Source: Paludibacter sp. | GTDB lineage: Bacteria > Bacteroidota > Bacteroidia > Bacteroidales > Paludibacteraceae | Reading direction: 5' to 3' | Assembly: GCA_031292575.1 (NCBI GenBank) | Contig: JARLGX010000006.1 | Coordinates: forward strand, 1 to 64,000 | Length of the DNA stretch: 64,000 bases | Shown here: positions 26,777 to 36,193 of the stretch, piece after piece | How the letters are laid out: every line of letters starts with the position of its first letter | Position numbering within the stretch: position 1 is the first letter of the stretch | Position numbers and translations under genes: made by a program | Notes under the pieces: model-generated | What the model saw: only the letters and a program-made list of their open reading frames with translations | Told to the model about the DNA's origin: nothing | Database searches by the model: none

Positions 26777-26797
26777 ACCTGTATTTAAAGTAAAAGG

Positions 26798-26830
26798 GTG
26801 TTTCAAAATTTTGAAACACACTTTTTTTAT
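26798..26830. terminator. Bidirectional terminator
   Basis: GTGTTTCAAAATTTTGAAACAC is a 22-bp perfect palindrome with a T run on the + side, placed between convergent genes. Confidence 0.8.
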
Positions 26831-27519
26831 TTTCTATTCAATCGTTCAATTACTTTTTCGTTTTTTAATTCTCGTAGTGCATCGTTGGCTATCCAACGTG
26901 CAGATTTTGATTCTTGTTTTATGATATTTTCAGCCGTTTCTATTGCTCTCAGTCTTAACACCTCATTTCGCTTACCAATCTGCCGTAAAGCCCAGTTTAC
27001 TGCTTTTCTTACAAAATTTCTATTATCACAAGCTTCACGTTCAATTATTCCAAGAAAATAGTAAAACAATTCATTTTCAACATCTTTATGATGCACAGCC
27101 TGCTCGCACATCAATACAAAAGCTGTACGTTTTACAAATTCTTCTGATCGTGTTGAATATTCGTCAATCTTTTGAAGTGCAAATTGAGTATTACCTAATA
27201 AACCACAACATTGATCACAAATATCCCATGAATCAAAATCAGATACCCACTTATCAAACTGCTTTTCAGTGACTAACTCTGGACTTTCAATCATGGAGGC
27301 CAATAAACGAGCTTCGTGAACTTCAGTATTCCAGAGTTTCAGAGCTAAATCGTGGTTTTTGCCTATTTTCTTTGCTAATTGCCTTATTAATGGTATTTTA
27401 ACGCCAAGAGCTTTAGAATCTTCTATTCCAAAATGTGATAATTTAGTGAAATGATCCAATGTGGCGAGCAGTTTTAGCTCACCAATCACATCATTTATTG
27501 AATAATCCATACTCTTCAA
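26827..27519 (-). CDS. DNA alkylation repair protein, AlkD-like
   Basis: The 230-residue all-helical protein shows HEAT-like repeats and the AlkD family blocks LWNTEVHEARLLASMI, VSDFDSWDICDQCC, FVKRTAFVLM and NFVRKAVNWALRQIGKRN. AlkD enzymes excise N3- and N7-alkylpurines without base flipping. Trp and Asp in SDFDSWD, needed for activity in AlkD, are present. It starts only 9 bp after the small 54-residue ORF and is probably the last gene of the operon headed by the SQR-like gene. Confidence 0.9.
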   Translation of the reverse strand: MKSMDYSINDVIGELKLLATLDHFTKLSHFGIEDSKALGVKIPLIRQLAKKIGKNHDLALKLWNTEVHEARLLASMIESPELVTEKQFDKWVSDFDSWDICDQCCGLLGNTQFALQKIDEYSTRSEEFVKRTAFVLMCEQAVHHKDVENELFYYFLGIIEREACDNRNFVRKAVNWALRQIGKRNEVLRLRAIETAENIIKQESKSARWIANDALRELKNEKVIERLNRK

Positions 27520-27528
27520 AGGTAAAAT

Positions 27529-27693
27529 TTAAGAGTGACCGCCTACCACAATTCGCATTATTTTCAAATTGAGTAAAAAGAACCGGAAAATTTGAAAAAT
27601 AAAGGATTTACGCCAGAATTTTGTCCAGCGTGTTGGTTCAGTAGCAAAGGATAATTCACTGTATGGTATTGTTTTTTCAGTTTCAGTTTTCAT
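27529..27693 (-). CDS. 54-residue protein downstream of SQR-like gene
   Basis: The ORF starts with ATG at 27693 and encodes MKTETEKTIPYSELSFATEP, then TRWTKFWRKSFIFQIFRFFL and LNLKIMRIVVGGHS. It has a polar N-terminal half and an amphipathic, aromatic, basic C-terminal half that could lie on a membrane surface. It is placed 39 bp after the SQR-like gene and 9 bp before alkD on the same strand, filling an otherwise empty gap. Function is unknown; the position suggests a partner of the flavoprotein. Confidence 0.65.
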   Translation of the reverse strand: MKTETEKTIPYSELSFATEPTRWTKFWRKSFIFQIFRFFLLNLKIMRIVVGGHS

Positions 27694-27732
27694 AATAACT
27701 ATTTATAATATTTATATTCAAAGTATTTTAAA

Positions 27733-29190
27733 TTATTCGGGTATCATCCACCAGAATGGTTTTGCTTTCGCTTTGTATAAAAACATATAATGCATAAATA
27801 ATTTCATCCAATGCCCAGCCAAGCCTATTTCACCGACGGTATAACCAATATCCCTTCCCCATTTCGGATATTTTTTCCAATCCTGAACAATGGGATAAAC
27901 AGTCATTACAGCTGCCTGACCATGCCTGATTCCATATCCGGCTGATACTACACATGCCGCGCCCATCTTTGACATCGATGCTTTGTGTTTATGGTCTTTT
28001 GTTCCAGTTAAAATTTTATCAGCAATGTTCTCTGCAACAATTCGTCCAATTACTCCTGAAGGCATACCGGTTCGTGGCGGAGTAGGGTTAATTTGAGTTC
28101 CATTCTTGCTTTTCATTGGTTTTGACATTGCATGAGGAGGAGCAAAAGCAATTCCAGCAGCATAAATATTATCGTACAAAGGTGATTTATATACCGATGG
28201 CCAATCTGCTGCATCCCATTCTTCGTAAGGCTTTGGAGTATAATCGGCATCTACTTTCATCATTCCATTTGCAACAAAAATTGTTGAAGTGATATCCTCT
28301 TCTGATTTACTATAAGCTTTCATTCCGGAACCCGCAAAACTAGGTATTAACATAGCAAAGTCAAATTCTTTAGTATGATACTCACCATCAAGAGTTTCGT
28401 AATATGCAAGTCCTTCTTCTACCTTTGAAACACCGGCACCCAAAATCCAATTTATATTATATTCTTTGAAAATTGATTCCGCGAAAATTTTTGTTGGAGT
28501 AATGTAGCCCCCTCGCTTAACATAAGCTCCACCCATGCCAAAGTCGCCAAGTTCGTATTCATTTGAAATCCAAGTTATTTCCGCTAAATGATTTAATTTT
28601 CTCTTATTTATTTCAAAAGCAATATTAAGTGAATATTCAAATGCAGCACCCTGACATGTAGCTAAAGGATGCCCGGTGCCAATTAGAAGGCGCTGTTTTT
28701 CACCTTTTTCCATCTTAGACAAACATATTTGTAAATTTTCCCATGCACGGGATGCATGTTGATAAGTACAAACTGAATCTGTGAATTTTTCAGGTCCTAA
28801 TCCTTCAGTCGCATTAAAGTTCAATTTTGGTCCGGTTGCATTAATCAAATAATCGTATTCTACATTTTCTTGTGTATCTTTTTTATCTCCAATTAAATAC
28901 TCAATAGTAACATAGGGCTTTACAACGTTCTTATCTCCATCGGGATGTATCGAAATTGCAACAGCCTGCCTATAAGTAATCCCTAGTCTTTTATACACCG
29001 GAGCTAACTCAAATTTCACTTGTTTAGGAGTCATCAAACCTACCCCAATCCAAATATTGGATGGAACCCATTGATAATTACTATTGGGGCTTATCACTTC
29101 AACTTCGTGATTTTTTCCCAACCTTCTTTTTGCAATTAATGCTGCAGTATGTCCTGATATACCTGCACCCAAGATTAACACTTTTGCCAT
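27733..29190 (-). CDS. FAD-dependent oxidoreductase, sulfide:quinone oxidoreductase-like
   Basis: The 485-residue flavoprotein begins KVLILGAGISGHTAALIAKR (FAD-binding Rossmann motif). It resembles sulfide:quinone oxidoreductases: conserved cysteines appear in SVCTYQHA, in HPLATCQGAAFEY and in KMGAACVVSAGYG, and the C-terminus (WMKLFMHYMFLYKAKAKPFWW) is an amphipathic membrane anchor. SQR oxidises sulfide at a three-cysteine site and reduces quinone. The sulfide assignment is inferred from these cysteines; another sulfur or quinone substrate is possible. The small ORF downstream is likely co-expressed. Confidence 0.75.
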   Translation of the reverse strand: MAKVLILGAGISGHTAALIAKRRLGKNHEVEVISPNSNYQWVPSNIWIGVGLMTPKQVKFELAPVYKRLGITYRQAVAISIHPDGDKNVVKPYVTIEYLIGDKKDTQENVEYDYLINATGPKLNFNATEGLGPEKFTDSVCTYQHASRAWENLQICLSKMEKGEKQRLLIGTGHPLATCQGAAFEYSLNIAFEINKRKLNHLAEITWISNEYELGDFGMGGAYVKRGGYITPTKIFAESIFKEYNINWILGAGVSKVEEGLAYYETLDGEYHTKEFDFAMLIPSFAGSGMKAYSKSEEDITSTIFVANGMMKVDADYTPKPYEEWDAADWPSVYKSPLYDNIYAAGIAFAPPHAMSKPMKSKNGTQINPTPPRTGMPSGVIGRIVAENIADKILTGTKDHKHKASMSKMGAACVVSAGYGIRHGQAAVMTVYPIVQDWKKYPKWGRDIGYTVGEIGLAGHWMKLFMHYMFLYKAKAKPFWWMIPE

Positions 29191-29359
29191 AGATTTGATA
29201 TTTAGTATTGATTAAGTTTAAAATTTTCAATTAATGCACTAGGAATTTTACTTATATATAGTTGGGATTAAATTGAAATAATTTCATTTTAAAAATAAGA
29301 ACAAATATAGGAGAATATTTCTTATTTCGGAGCAAAAAAAGATAAAATTCAGTTGTTTA

Positions 29360-30463
29360 CTAATAAAGATGAGAATTATTCAATCTTTTTTTAGTGTTTC
29401 TGTCAAAAATTATCAAAGCTAAACTATCATTAGCATTCAAAGAATATTTAGAAGGGTTTGACAAAAAATCTGGTGTTGGTATTAAATGGTATTGGTAAGC
29501 TCCATCTAATACTCCTCTATAAACATAAACCGGCAAATAGGAGGTATTAATGATCTGTTTAGTATGTAAATCAATATCTACCTTTACCATAATGCCTCCG
29601 TTAGTATTCAAGTTTCGTTGATTTGAAATGAAATTTCCAAGTGAGTAGAAAACAGGAACACAAATGCTATCTTTTCCATATAAAATTTCGGAATTCTGAA
29701 CCACATGTGGATGTGAGCCAATAATAAGGTTAACACCATGCTTAACAAGAAAATTAGCTAAATTTCGCTGATGTTTATTGGCAAGTAATTCATTCTCAGT
29801 ACCCCAGTGAACTGTCACAATTTTTAAATCTGCTCCTTTATCGTTTGCTTTCTTTAAATCAGCAAGTATTTCCAGCGTATCAATATAATTTACGCTGTTC
29901 GGTTTTGAAGCTAAAATCTCATTGGTTCCATATGTACAATTCAAAAAGGCTAGTTTGATACCTTTCGATTCAACAATTAGTGGATAAGTACTATCACGCT
30001 GATTTTTATTTATGTAACTTCCAATATGAAGCAATTTACGCTTTTGTATCTGATAAATAGTTCGTTGTAAACCATATTTTCCTCTATCTAAAACGTGATT
30101 ATTTGCATTAAGAAGTAAACCAAAGCCTGCATATTTTAATGCATCAAGCATTTCATCTGGGCAAGAAAAATTTGGATATCCAGTATATGGTTTTCCTGAA
30201 GTTGTTCCCTCAAAGTTGGCTATTGCCAAATTTACTTTTTCAATATAAGGCTTTATTTTGCTAAAGCAAATATTAAAATTGTAATTATAAGTTTTAGAAT
30301 TATATGCCACATTAAATTGAGGTAAATGGCACATCACGTCACCGGCAAAAAAAAGTGAAATTGTATTATTACTATTTTTAGAATTGTATTTTACAAGTTC
30401 TTCATTTTCAGCACTCAATGAAAATAAAAGCAATAAAATTAGCGATACAATATATTTCTTCAT
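29360..30463 (-). CDS. Exported CapA family metallophosphatase-like protein
   Basis: The 367-residue protein has a signal peptide (KKYIVSLILLLLFSLSA) and the CapA/PgsA fold motifs: FFAGDVMCH (metal-binding Asp), NFEGTTSG, LNANNHVLDRG (Asn-His), VTVHWGTEN and IIGSHPHVVQ (His), then YSLGNFISNQ. Family members act in poly-gamma-glutamate or capsule formation or are phosphatase-like enzymes of unknown substrate. No capB/capC gene is present, so a specific poly-gamma-glutamate role is not supported. It appears monocistronic. Confidence 0.88.
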   Translation of the reverse strand: MKKYIVSLILLLLFSLSAENEELVKYNSKNSNNTISLFFAGDVMCHLPQFNVAYNSKTYNYNFNICFSKIKPYIEKVNLAIANFEGTTSGKPYTGYPNFSCPDEMLDALKYAGFGLLLNANNHVLDRGKYGLQRTIYQIQKRKLLHIGSYINKNQRDSTYPLIVESKGIKLAFLNCTYGTNEILASKPNSVNYIDTLEILADLKKANDKGADLKIVTVHWGTENELLANKHQRNLANFLVKHGVNLIIGSHPHVVQNSEILYGKDSICVPVFYSLGNFISNQRNLNTNGGIMVKVDIDLHTKQIINTSYLPVYVYRGVLDGAYQYHLIPTPDFLSNPSKYSLNANDSLALIIFDRNTKKRLNNSHLY

Positions 30464-30604
30464 AGAGCATAAGTATGTATTGAAAAAAATATATTTAAAA
30501 AATCAAGTTAAATACTTGTTTTTAAAATTAAATAAGCAATTCCTTCGCTTTAATCTATGGTATATATATGCTTAATTTCAATCCACTAATTTATTATTAC
30601 TCTT

Positions 30605-31516
30605 TTAAACCTCCAATGCTCCAACAATATCTCTTACAGATTGAAAACCATGGCGATCCAAATAATCATTGATGCCTTCAATTACTTTAATAGAAACAGT
30701 TGGATCAATAAAATTTGCAGTTCCTATTTGTATTGCCGTGGCTCCAGCCAACATAAACTCAATAGCATCCGCTGCATTCATTATACCCCCTAAACCAATT
30801 ACCGGAATTTTTACTGCCTGAGCCACTTGCCAAACCATTCTCAGTGCAATAGGTTTTACGGCCGGACCTGAAAGTCCTCCAGTAATAGTTGATAAAATTG
30901 GTTTTCTTTTTTCAGCATTTATTGCCATACCCAATAGTGTATTGATTAATGATACTGAATCAGCACCTTCAGCTTCAACTGCCAGAGCAATTTCTGAAAT
31001 ATCAGTCACATTTGGCGAAAGTTTTACAATTAATTCGTTTTTATACACTCTTCGCACTTCTTTAACTACCTGAGCAGCAGATAAACAAGTTGTTCCAAAA
31101 GCCATACCACCCTCTTTTACATTAGGGCATGATATGTTTAATTCAATTGCAGGGATATTTTCGAGATAATTAAGCTTTTCTGCTGTTTCTATATAATCTT
31201 CAATAGTTGATCCGGATACATTCACAATTATATTTGTATCGATGTGCTTTATTTCAGGGTAAATATGATTTATAAAGTAATCAACACCCTTATTTTGCAG
31301 TCCCACAGCATTTAACATCCCTGATGGAGTCTCTGCCATACGAGGATATGGGTTTCCCTGACGTTCACGAATAGTAGTTCCTTTTACAAATATACCGCCA
31401 ATTCGCGATATATCCATGAAGTCTGAATACTCTGTACCATAACCAAATGTGCCCGATGCGGTCATCACCGGATTTTTCAGTTGTAATTTACCGATATTGA
31501 TATTTAAATTTCCCAT
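30605..31516 (-). CDS. pyrD: Dihydroorotate dehydrogenase B, catalytic subunit
   Basis: The 303-residue FMN protein contains [25 protein letters not shown], the class 1B catalytic cysteine in [13 protein letters not shown] (about residue 130), VKLSPNVTD and [16 protein letters not shown] (FMN phosphate site). It oxidises dihydroorotate to orotate in pyrimidine synthesis, as a complex with PyrK. Its start overlaps the pyrK 3' end by 13 bp, which suggests translational coupling. Confidence 0.97.
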   Translation of the reverse strand: MGNLNINIGKLQLKNPVMTASGTFGYGTEYSDFMDISRIGGIFVKGTTIRERQGNPYPRMAETPSGMLNAVGLQNKGVDYFINHIYPEIKHIDTNIIVNVSGSTIEDYIETAEKLNYLENIPAIELNISCPNVKEGGMAFGTTCLSAAQVVKEVRRVYKNELIVKLSPNVTDISEIALAVEAEGADSVSLINTLLGMAINAEKRKPILSTITGGLSGPAVKPIALRMVWQVAQAVKIPVIGLGGIMNAADAIEFMLAGATAIQIGTANFIDPTVSIKVIEGINDYLDRHGFQSVRDIVGALEV

Positions 31517-32283
31517 TTCAGCTTTGTAATATTAAAAACAGGTCCTTCAGTACACACACACACATGTCCTTCTATTGTATCAGTAACACAACATAAACAT
31601 GCTCCAATTCCGCAAGCCATAGTATTTTCTAACGACACTTCGCAATTTGCACTTGTTTTAAGCGCATAGTTAGCTACGGCTTTCATCATTGGTGTTGGTC
31701 CGCAAGTATAAATATAATCGAAATTAGAGCTGTTTAAAACCGAATGTTGAGTTACAAAACCATGTTCTCCATAACTTCCATCTTCAGTAGTAGTAAATAC
31801 ATTGCCTAATCGTTCATATTCACAAAGCTGCAATAAATCGGCCTTAGAACGAGCACCGAGCAAGAAATTTACTTCAAATCCAATCTTTTTTAAATGAGCA
31901 CCTAAATATAGTAAGGGTGCAACACCACAACCTCCACCTACTAAAAGAACTTTTGAATCTATATTCGAGGGCGTACTGAAGCTATTTCCAAGTGGAATCA
32001 ACATGTTTAAACTTTTCCCTTCTTCTATTTCGGCCATTTTCTTTGTACCATCTCCAACAACTTGAATTAACAACCACAACTCATTTAATTCATAATCAAC
32101 ATAATGAATTGATATTGGTCGTCGTAAAAAAGTTGTAGCAGACCCGTCAACACGCACTTCGGCAAATTGACCTGGTAATATTTCGGGAAGTTTTTCGGGC
32201 GAAGTAAGAATAAGAAGTGAATATTGATCACTCAATTGCTTGTTTTCCTTTATAATCAAATCAAGCATGTATTTCTTCATCAT
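31504..32283 (-). CDS. pyrK: Dihydroorotate dehydrogenase electron transfer subunit
   Basis: The 259-residue protein has a ferredoxin-reductase-like FAD domain ([14 protein letters not shown]), an NAD domain ([26 protein letters not shown]) and a C-terminal [2Fe-2S] site formed by cysteines in [11 protein letters not shown] and [11 protein letters not shown]. It passes electrons from PyrD to NAD+. It is the first gene of the pyrK-pyrD operon. The start is either of two adjacent Met codons. Confidence 0.96.
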   Translation of the reverse strand: MMKKYMLDLIIKENKQLSDQYSLLILTSPEKLPEILPGQFAEVRVDGSATTFLRRPISIHYVDYELNELWLLIQVVGDGTKKMAEIEEGKSLNMLIPLGNSFSTPSNIDSKVLLVGGGCGVAPLLYLGAHLKKIGFEVNFLLGARSKADLLQLCEYERLGNVFTTTEDGSYGEHGFVTQHSVLNSSNFDYIYTCGPTPMMKAVANYALKTSANCEVSLENTMACGIGACLCCVTDTIEGHVCVCTEGPVFNITKLKWEI

Positions 32284-32429
32284 TTATAAAATATTGTGTA
32301 TCAATAAAATAAAACTACTGATACAGGTGAGGAAAAACAGATATAATGTGATGCAAAATTACAAAATTTTCCTGACACAGCAGTCAAATAAAATATATAA
32401 AGGTTTAAATGTTTCCAATTATTTAAAAT

Positions 32430-32918
32430 TCATTTCGATTCAAATTCCTGAAAGGTATTATCAGTATAATACACTATAATTTTACTTACTGATTTTGAAT
32501 TTATGCCTGAATTAGGAATATTAAGCGGAATATTCGGTTCTAAAGGAGAGATTACAGGAATTTCAGACAGCGGAGTTGTTTTTTGCTGGATGAATGTGGA
32601 TGAAGATGTCTTTTTATCATCGTTATTTGGCTCTAAAGTAATTGATTTTGAAGTATTTTCATCAATCGAATCGAATAAAGTGGGTGTCTGAGATTGTTTT
32701 TCAGTGCGATACATTGATCCAACACCTAAAATAAGCCAATCTGAACTCACTGTTCGGAATCGGTTAAGTATTTTTTTTAGTACATCTAAACTTGGATTAT
32801 TTCTACCATTTAAAATATGTGATAGAGTAGAGCCTTGAATACCAATTTCGGTTGCAAACACAGCTGAATTCATTTCTTCTTTCAACATAATTTTTTCAAT
32901 TCTTTCCTTTTCGTCCAT
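32430..32918 (-). CDS. XRE-family helix-turn-helix regulator
   Basis: The protein of about 162 residues starts at MDEKERIEKIM (32918); the frame is open to 32996 but that would cover the operator. The HTH domain is SAVFATEIGIQGSTLSHILNGRNNPSLDVLKKILNRF (helices 2-3 inside). A Ser/Thr/Pro-rich linker is followed by the short C-terminal block SKIIVYYTDNTFQEF common in Bacteroidetes regulators of this kind. A perfect inverted repeat overlaps its own -7 element, so autoregulation is likely. Other targets are unknown. Confidence 0.82.
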   Translation of the reverse strand: MDEKERIEKIMLKEEMNSAVFATEIGIQGSTLSHILNGRNNPSLDVLKKILNRFRTVSSDWLILGVGSMYRTEKQSQTPTLFDSIDENTSKSITLEPNNDDKKTSSSTFIQQKTTPLSEIPVISPLEPNIPLNIPNSGINSKSVSKIIVYYTDNTFQEFESK

Positions 32919-32961
32919 AATATACGATATTTCTGTGAAGAATACATTTATAATTACTTTA

Positions 32962-32988
32962 CAAAGATATGTGAAAAGATTCACATAT
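32962..32988 (-). promoter_or_regulatory. Promoter and operator-like inverted repeat of the HTH gene
   Basis: On the - strand TATCTTTG (32969-32962) matches the -7 consensus and lies 44 bases upstream of the start codon. It overlaps a perfect 9-bp inverted repeat, ATATGTGAA (32967-32975) and TTCACATAT (32980-32988) with a 4-bp spacer. Binding of a dimeric regulator there would block the promoter. Confidence 0.65.
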
Positions 32989-33797
32989 GCAATCATATTA
33001 CAACTGTAAATGTGTATATGCGTGAATGTACATTTGTAATATTAAGACTGGATATATTTTCAGATAGATATTTATAGCTAATACCAATGAATAAAGTATT
33101 TATAGGTAAATATTAAATAATTATTTAATTAAAGTAATTTGATATATAAATATATCTATATATACTGATTATATGTAATATACATATAATATTACTTATA
33201 AGTGATACATTATATCCCTATTTTTTACTCTTGTAAATATTAGTATAAACAATTAAATTATATTTATAGTTTAAGTTACTGATTATATTGAACTTATGTG
33301 TAATTATATTATTATATTTTATGTATTACTATTGTATCTTATACTTAGTATTATTATTTATCTTTGTAAATTATAATACAAAACATTTGTAATAAACTTA
33401 TTTATATTTAATAATTACTTTTGTGATATGAGTAGGTCTATTTGTGAACTATAAACAATATTACATATGTGAACATATTCAGTATTGGAAATATTTCAAA
33501 CACAAAAAATAAATTGAATATTATCTAACAATATTGAACTTTGTACAATTAAGAATTACTCTATGTTTTTGTGATAATCAGAATAATTATAAAATATCTG
33601 CATAATATGTAAAATATCCTCTATAATTACATTAAACGTGTAGATTCTAACTAAAATTTCAGATAGAATAATTTTGAATACTAATAAATATTAATTAAAT
33701 CCCTTAAGATCAATTATTTAAGTCTATTTTCGGCTAATGAGAATTAAATATTTAAACTTAAGTAGTGGTTGGTACTGATAAATTGAATTTTAAGCAT
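32989..33797. other. AT-rich gene-free region
   Basis: About 0.8 kb of extremely AT-rich DNA shows no ORF of 60 codons in any frame and no recognisable RNA fold. TGTGAA half-sites like those in the HTH operator recur at 33443-33448 and 33468-33473, with TTTGTGAT at 33420 and 33567. Promoter-like TAnnTTTG elements occur on the + strand near 33359, 33417 and 33669. It may be a decayed gene, a regulatory region or an architectural site; nothing decides between these. Confidence 0.5.
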
Positions 33798-33834
33798 AAA
33801 AAAAAGAGTTCGAAAATAATTTCGAACTCTTTTA
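33798..33834 (-). terminator. Terminator of the hisA-to-zinc-ribbon gene group
   Basis: A 14-bp stem (AAAAGAGTTCGAAA / TTTCGAACTCTTTT) with a 4-nt loop and flanking A/T runs lies just after the last gene of the group on the - strand. Confidence 0.85.
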
Positions 33835-33860
33835 GAGAAAAAAGTATAATAAAATATTTC

Positions 33861-34634
33861 TTAATCTTCTGATACTGGAGCTACCCCTGCTAACTCTTGA
33901 TCAACTAAAATACGACCGCAATATTCGCAAACAATAATTTTTTTGCGAAGACGAATATCTAACTGACGTTGAGCTGGAATTTTATTAAAACACCCGCCAC
34001 AAGCATCGCGTTGTACATAAACAACTGCTAAACCATTACGTGCGTTTTTACGAATACGCTTAAATGCAGTTACTAGTCGAGGTTCAATAAATGATTCAAC
34101 TTCCTTAGCATGCTCGCGCAATTTTTCTTCTTCTTGTTTAGTTTCCGAAACAATTTCGTTCAACTCGCCTTTTTTCTGTTCTAAATCAAGTTTACGTTCG
34201 GCTAAGTGCTCAGCTGTTACCTTTTGGTCTACTTGCTTGGTTTCCTGGGCAGCAGTAAATTCACGAATACGTTTTTCGCAAAGCTCAATTTCCAATGATT
34301 GAAATTCGATTTCTTTCGAAAGATTGTCATATTCACGGTTATTGCGCACATTATCTTGTTGTTCTTTGTATTTTGCAATTTTCATGCGAGATTCTTCTAT
34401 CTCAATTTTTTTACTTGCAATAATGGAAATAATTTCCGCAATTTCAGTTTCAAAATTTTCCATACGGGTATTTAAACCGATAATCTCGTCTTCTAAATCC
34501 TGAACCTCTAAAGGAAGCTCACCACGTAAAATTTTAATTTCATCTATTTGGGAAACCGCTTTTTGAAGTTCATAAAGTGCTTTGAGCTTTTCTTCAACGG
34601 TAATTTCTTTTTCTGCTTTTAATTCTGTAGCCAT
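33861..34634 (-). CDS. Coiled-coil protein with C-terminal zinc ribbon
   Basis: The 257-residue protein is a long antiparallel coiled coil (residues about 10-190, rich in Glu, Lys and Arg) followed by a C4 zinc ribbon with CGGCFNKI and CEYCGRIL. This is the bacterial zinc-ribbon family (DUF164/C4-type, Rv2229c- and CT398-like). Some members are linked to secretion or flagella in other phyla; here no such partner is present. The start is 6 bp after the Nif3-like gene, and the two genes are conserved neighbours in Bacteroidetes. Confidence 0.88.
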   Translation of the reverse strand: MATELKAEKEITVEEKLKALYELQKAVSQIDEIKILRGELPLEVQDLEDEIIGLNTRMENFETEIAEIISIIASKKIEIEESRMKIAKYKEQQDNVRNNREYDNLSKEIEFQSLEIELCEKRIREFTAAQETKQVDQKVTAEHLAERKLDLEQKKGELNEIVSETKQEEEKLREHAKEVESFIEPRLVTAFKRIRKNARNGLAVVYVQRDACGGCFNKIPAQRQLDIRLRKKIIVCEYCGRILVDQELAGVAPVSED

Positions 34635-34639
34635 ATTGA

Positions 34640-35734
34640 TTACAAATAATTTATGGGGTTGGTTTTACTGTCTGAAATTTGGACTGCAAATGTAGGCATT
34701 TTTTTTGTAATTATCTCGAAAAAAATGTCTTTTGTGAACTGTTCACTTTCAAAATGCCCAATATCGGCTATCAAAATTTGCTTTTGAGCTTCAAAAAATT
34801 CATGATATTTGAAATCGCCTGAAATATATATATCCGCTTTAGCATTAATAGCATCTTGCAAAAATGAACTTCCCGAACCACCACACAATGCAACTCGTTT
34901 AATTTTTTTATCTAACAAACTTGTATGCCGAATAGTTGGATTATCGAAAATGGACTTGATACGATTCAAAAATACTAACTCATCTTCAACCTCTTCCAAC
35001 TCACCCACAACCCCGGCTCCTACTTGATTCCAAGAGTTTTGCAATGGAATAAAATCATAAGCCGGCTCTTCGTAAGGATGTGTTTTCAGTAAAGCATTGA
35101 GAACATGGTATTTCCGATAATGTGGAAGAACAACTTCGATTCGAGTTTCAGGCTCTGAATGTAATTCATCAAAATTACCTACAAATGGTTGTGCATTCTC
35201 GTTCGCGCGAAAAGTTCCTATACCTTCGGCGTTAAAACTACAGTAGTCATAATTTCCAATTTGTCCTGCTCCGGCTTCGAACAAAGCTTGCCTAACTCCA
35301 TACGAATGAAGTTTTGGCACAAAACTAATTAACTTCAGTAAGAGATTCTGTTTTGGTTGAAGAATCTGAATGTTTTTCAATCCTATTTTTTCAGCCATTT
35401 TCCCGCTAACACCAGATAAAACATTATCTAAATTAGTGTGAGCTGCATAAATAGCTATATCATTTTTAATGGCAATAGCCACACAGCGTTGCACCTCATT
35501 TTGACCCGTAAGTTTTTTTATTCCACTGAATATCAAAGGATGGTGTGAAACTATAAGATTGCATTTTTTTTGAAGTGCTTCAGAAATTACTTCCTCGGTA
35601 ATATCGATACAAATCAAAACAGATGTAACTTCCATTTGTGAGTCACCAACAAGAAGTCCGGCATTGTCATAACTTTCCTGTAATGCCAATGGAGCAACTT
35701 CTTCAATTAATTCACAAATAGATTCTACAATCAT
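34640..35734 (-). CDS. Nif3-like dinuclear metal-centre hexameric protein
   Basis: The 364-residue protein has the DUF34/NIF3 metal ligands in SHHPLIF, AAHTNLDN and ADIGHFESE, with a PII-like insert between the two halves (KYHVLNALLKTHPYEEPAYDF). Length fits the long bacterial form. Family members are metal-binding, possibly GTP cyclohydrolase I-like or metal-chaperone proteins; function is not settled. It is followed directly by the zinc-ribbon gene. Confidence 0.92.
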   Translation of the reverse strand: MIVESICELIEEVAPLALQESYDNAGLLVGDSQMEVTSVLICIDITEEVISEALQKKCNLIVSHHPLIFSGIKKLTGQNEVQRCVAIAIKNDIAIYAAHTNLDNVLSGVSGKMAEKIGLKNIQILQPKQNLLLKLISFVPKLHSYGVRQALFEAGAGQIGNYDYCSFNAEGIGTFRANENAQPFVGNFDELHSEPETRIEVVLPHYRKYHVLNALLKTHPYEEPAYDFIPLQNSWNQVGAGVVGELEEVEDELVFLNRIKSIFDNPTIRHTSLLDKKIKRVALCGGSGSSFLQDAINAKADIYISGDFKYHEFFEAQKQILIADIGHFESEQFTKDIFFEIITKKMPTFAVQISDSKTNPINYL

Positions 35735-35773
35735 ATTATTCTTATTTCCAAATAATTAATTCAAAATAATCAA

Positions 35774-36193
35774 TTATTCTGCAACAGTTTCTTCCACATT
35801 TTCTTCGGTCACAAACTCAGTAATCTGAGCATTAATCAGAATATTGTACCACGACAATAATTTACGAATATCACTTGGATATACGCGATCCCGGTCATAA
35901 TCCGGAAGAATTTCCAACATATATTTGCGAAGTTTGTCATTATCGGCTTTTGGATCAATAGAACAAACCGAACCGCTTTCTTTTAGTTTTAAACTTTCGA
36001 GTACTTGTCCCAATGGAACTTCAGCAGTTTCAGTAAAAATAGCGATATCGCCCAACGACACAACTTTATCTTTTGTATAAGCAGGGAATCGTTTCCCATC
36101 AATTAACGATTCTACAATCAACATATTTTTACCTTGCGATACAAGTTTGAAAAGTCCGGGTTTACCGGTTACTGATAAAATTTCTTTCAACAT
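35774..36193 (-). CDS. DUF5606 family protein
   Basis: The 139-residue protein begins MLKEILSVTGKPGLFKLVSQGKN and contains VESLIDGKRFPAYTKDKVVSLGDIAIF, the hallmark of DUF5606, a small Bacteroidetes-specific cytoplasmic family of unknown function. The C-terminus is acidic. It lies 39 bp ahead of the Nif3-like gene on the same strand and may be co-transcribed with it. Confidence 0.88.
   Translation of the reverse strand: MLKEILSVTGKPGLFKLVSQGKNMLIVESLIDGKRFPAYTKDKVVSLGDIAIFTETAEVPLGQVLESLKLKESGSVCSIDPKADNDKLRKYMLEILPDYDRDRVYPSDIRKLLSWYNILINAQITEFVTEENVEETVAE

Noticed and set aside
29360-30463. Poly-gamma-glutamate capsule locus
   Set aside because: Only a CapA-like protein is present; capB, capC and related genes are absent.
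32989-33797. Possible replication origin
   Set aside because: It is AT-rich, but I see no DnaA-box cluster (TTATCCACA type) and no dnaA, dnaN or parAB gene nearby.
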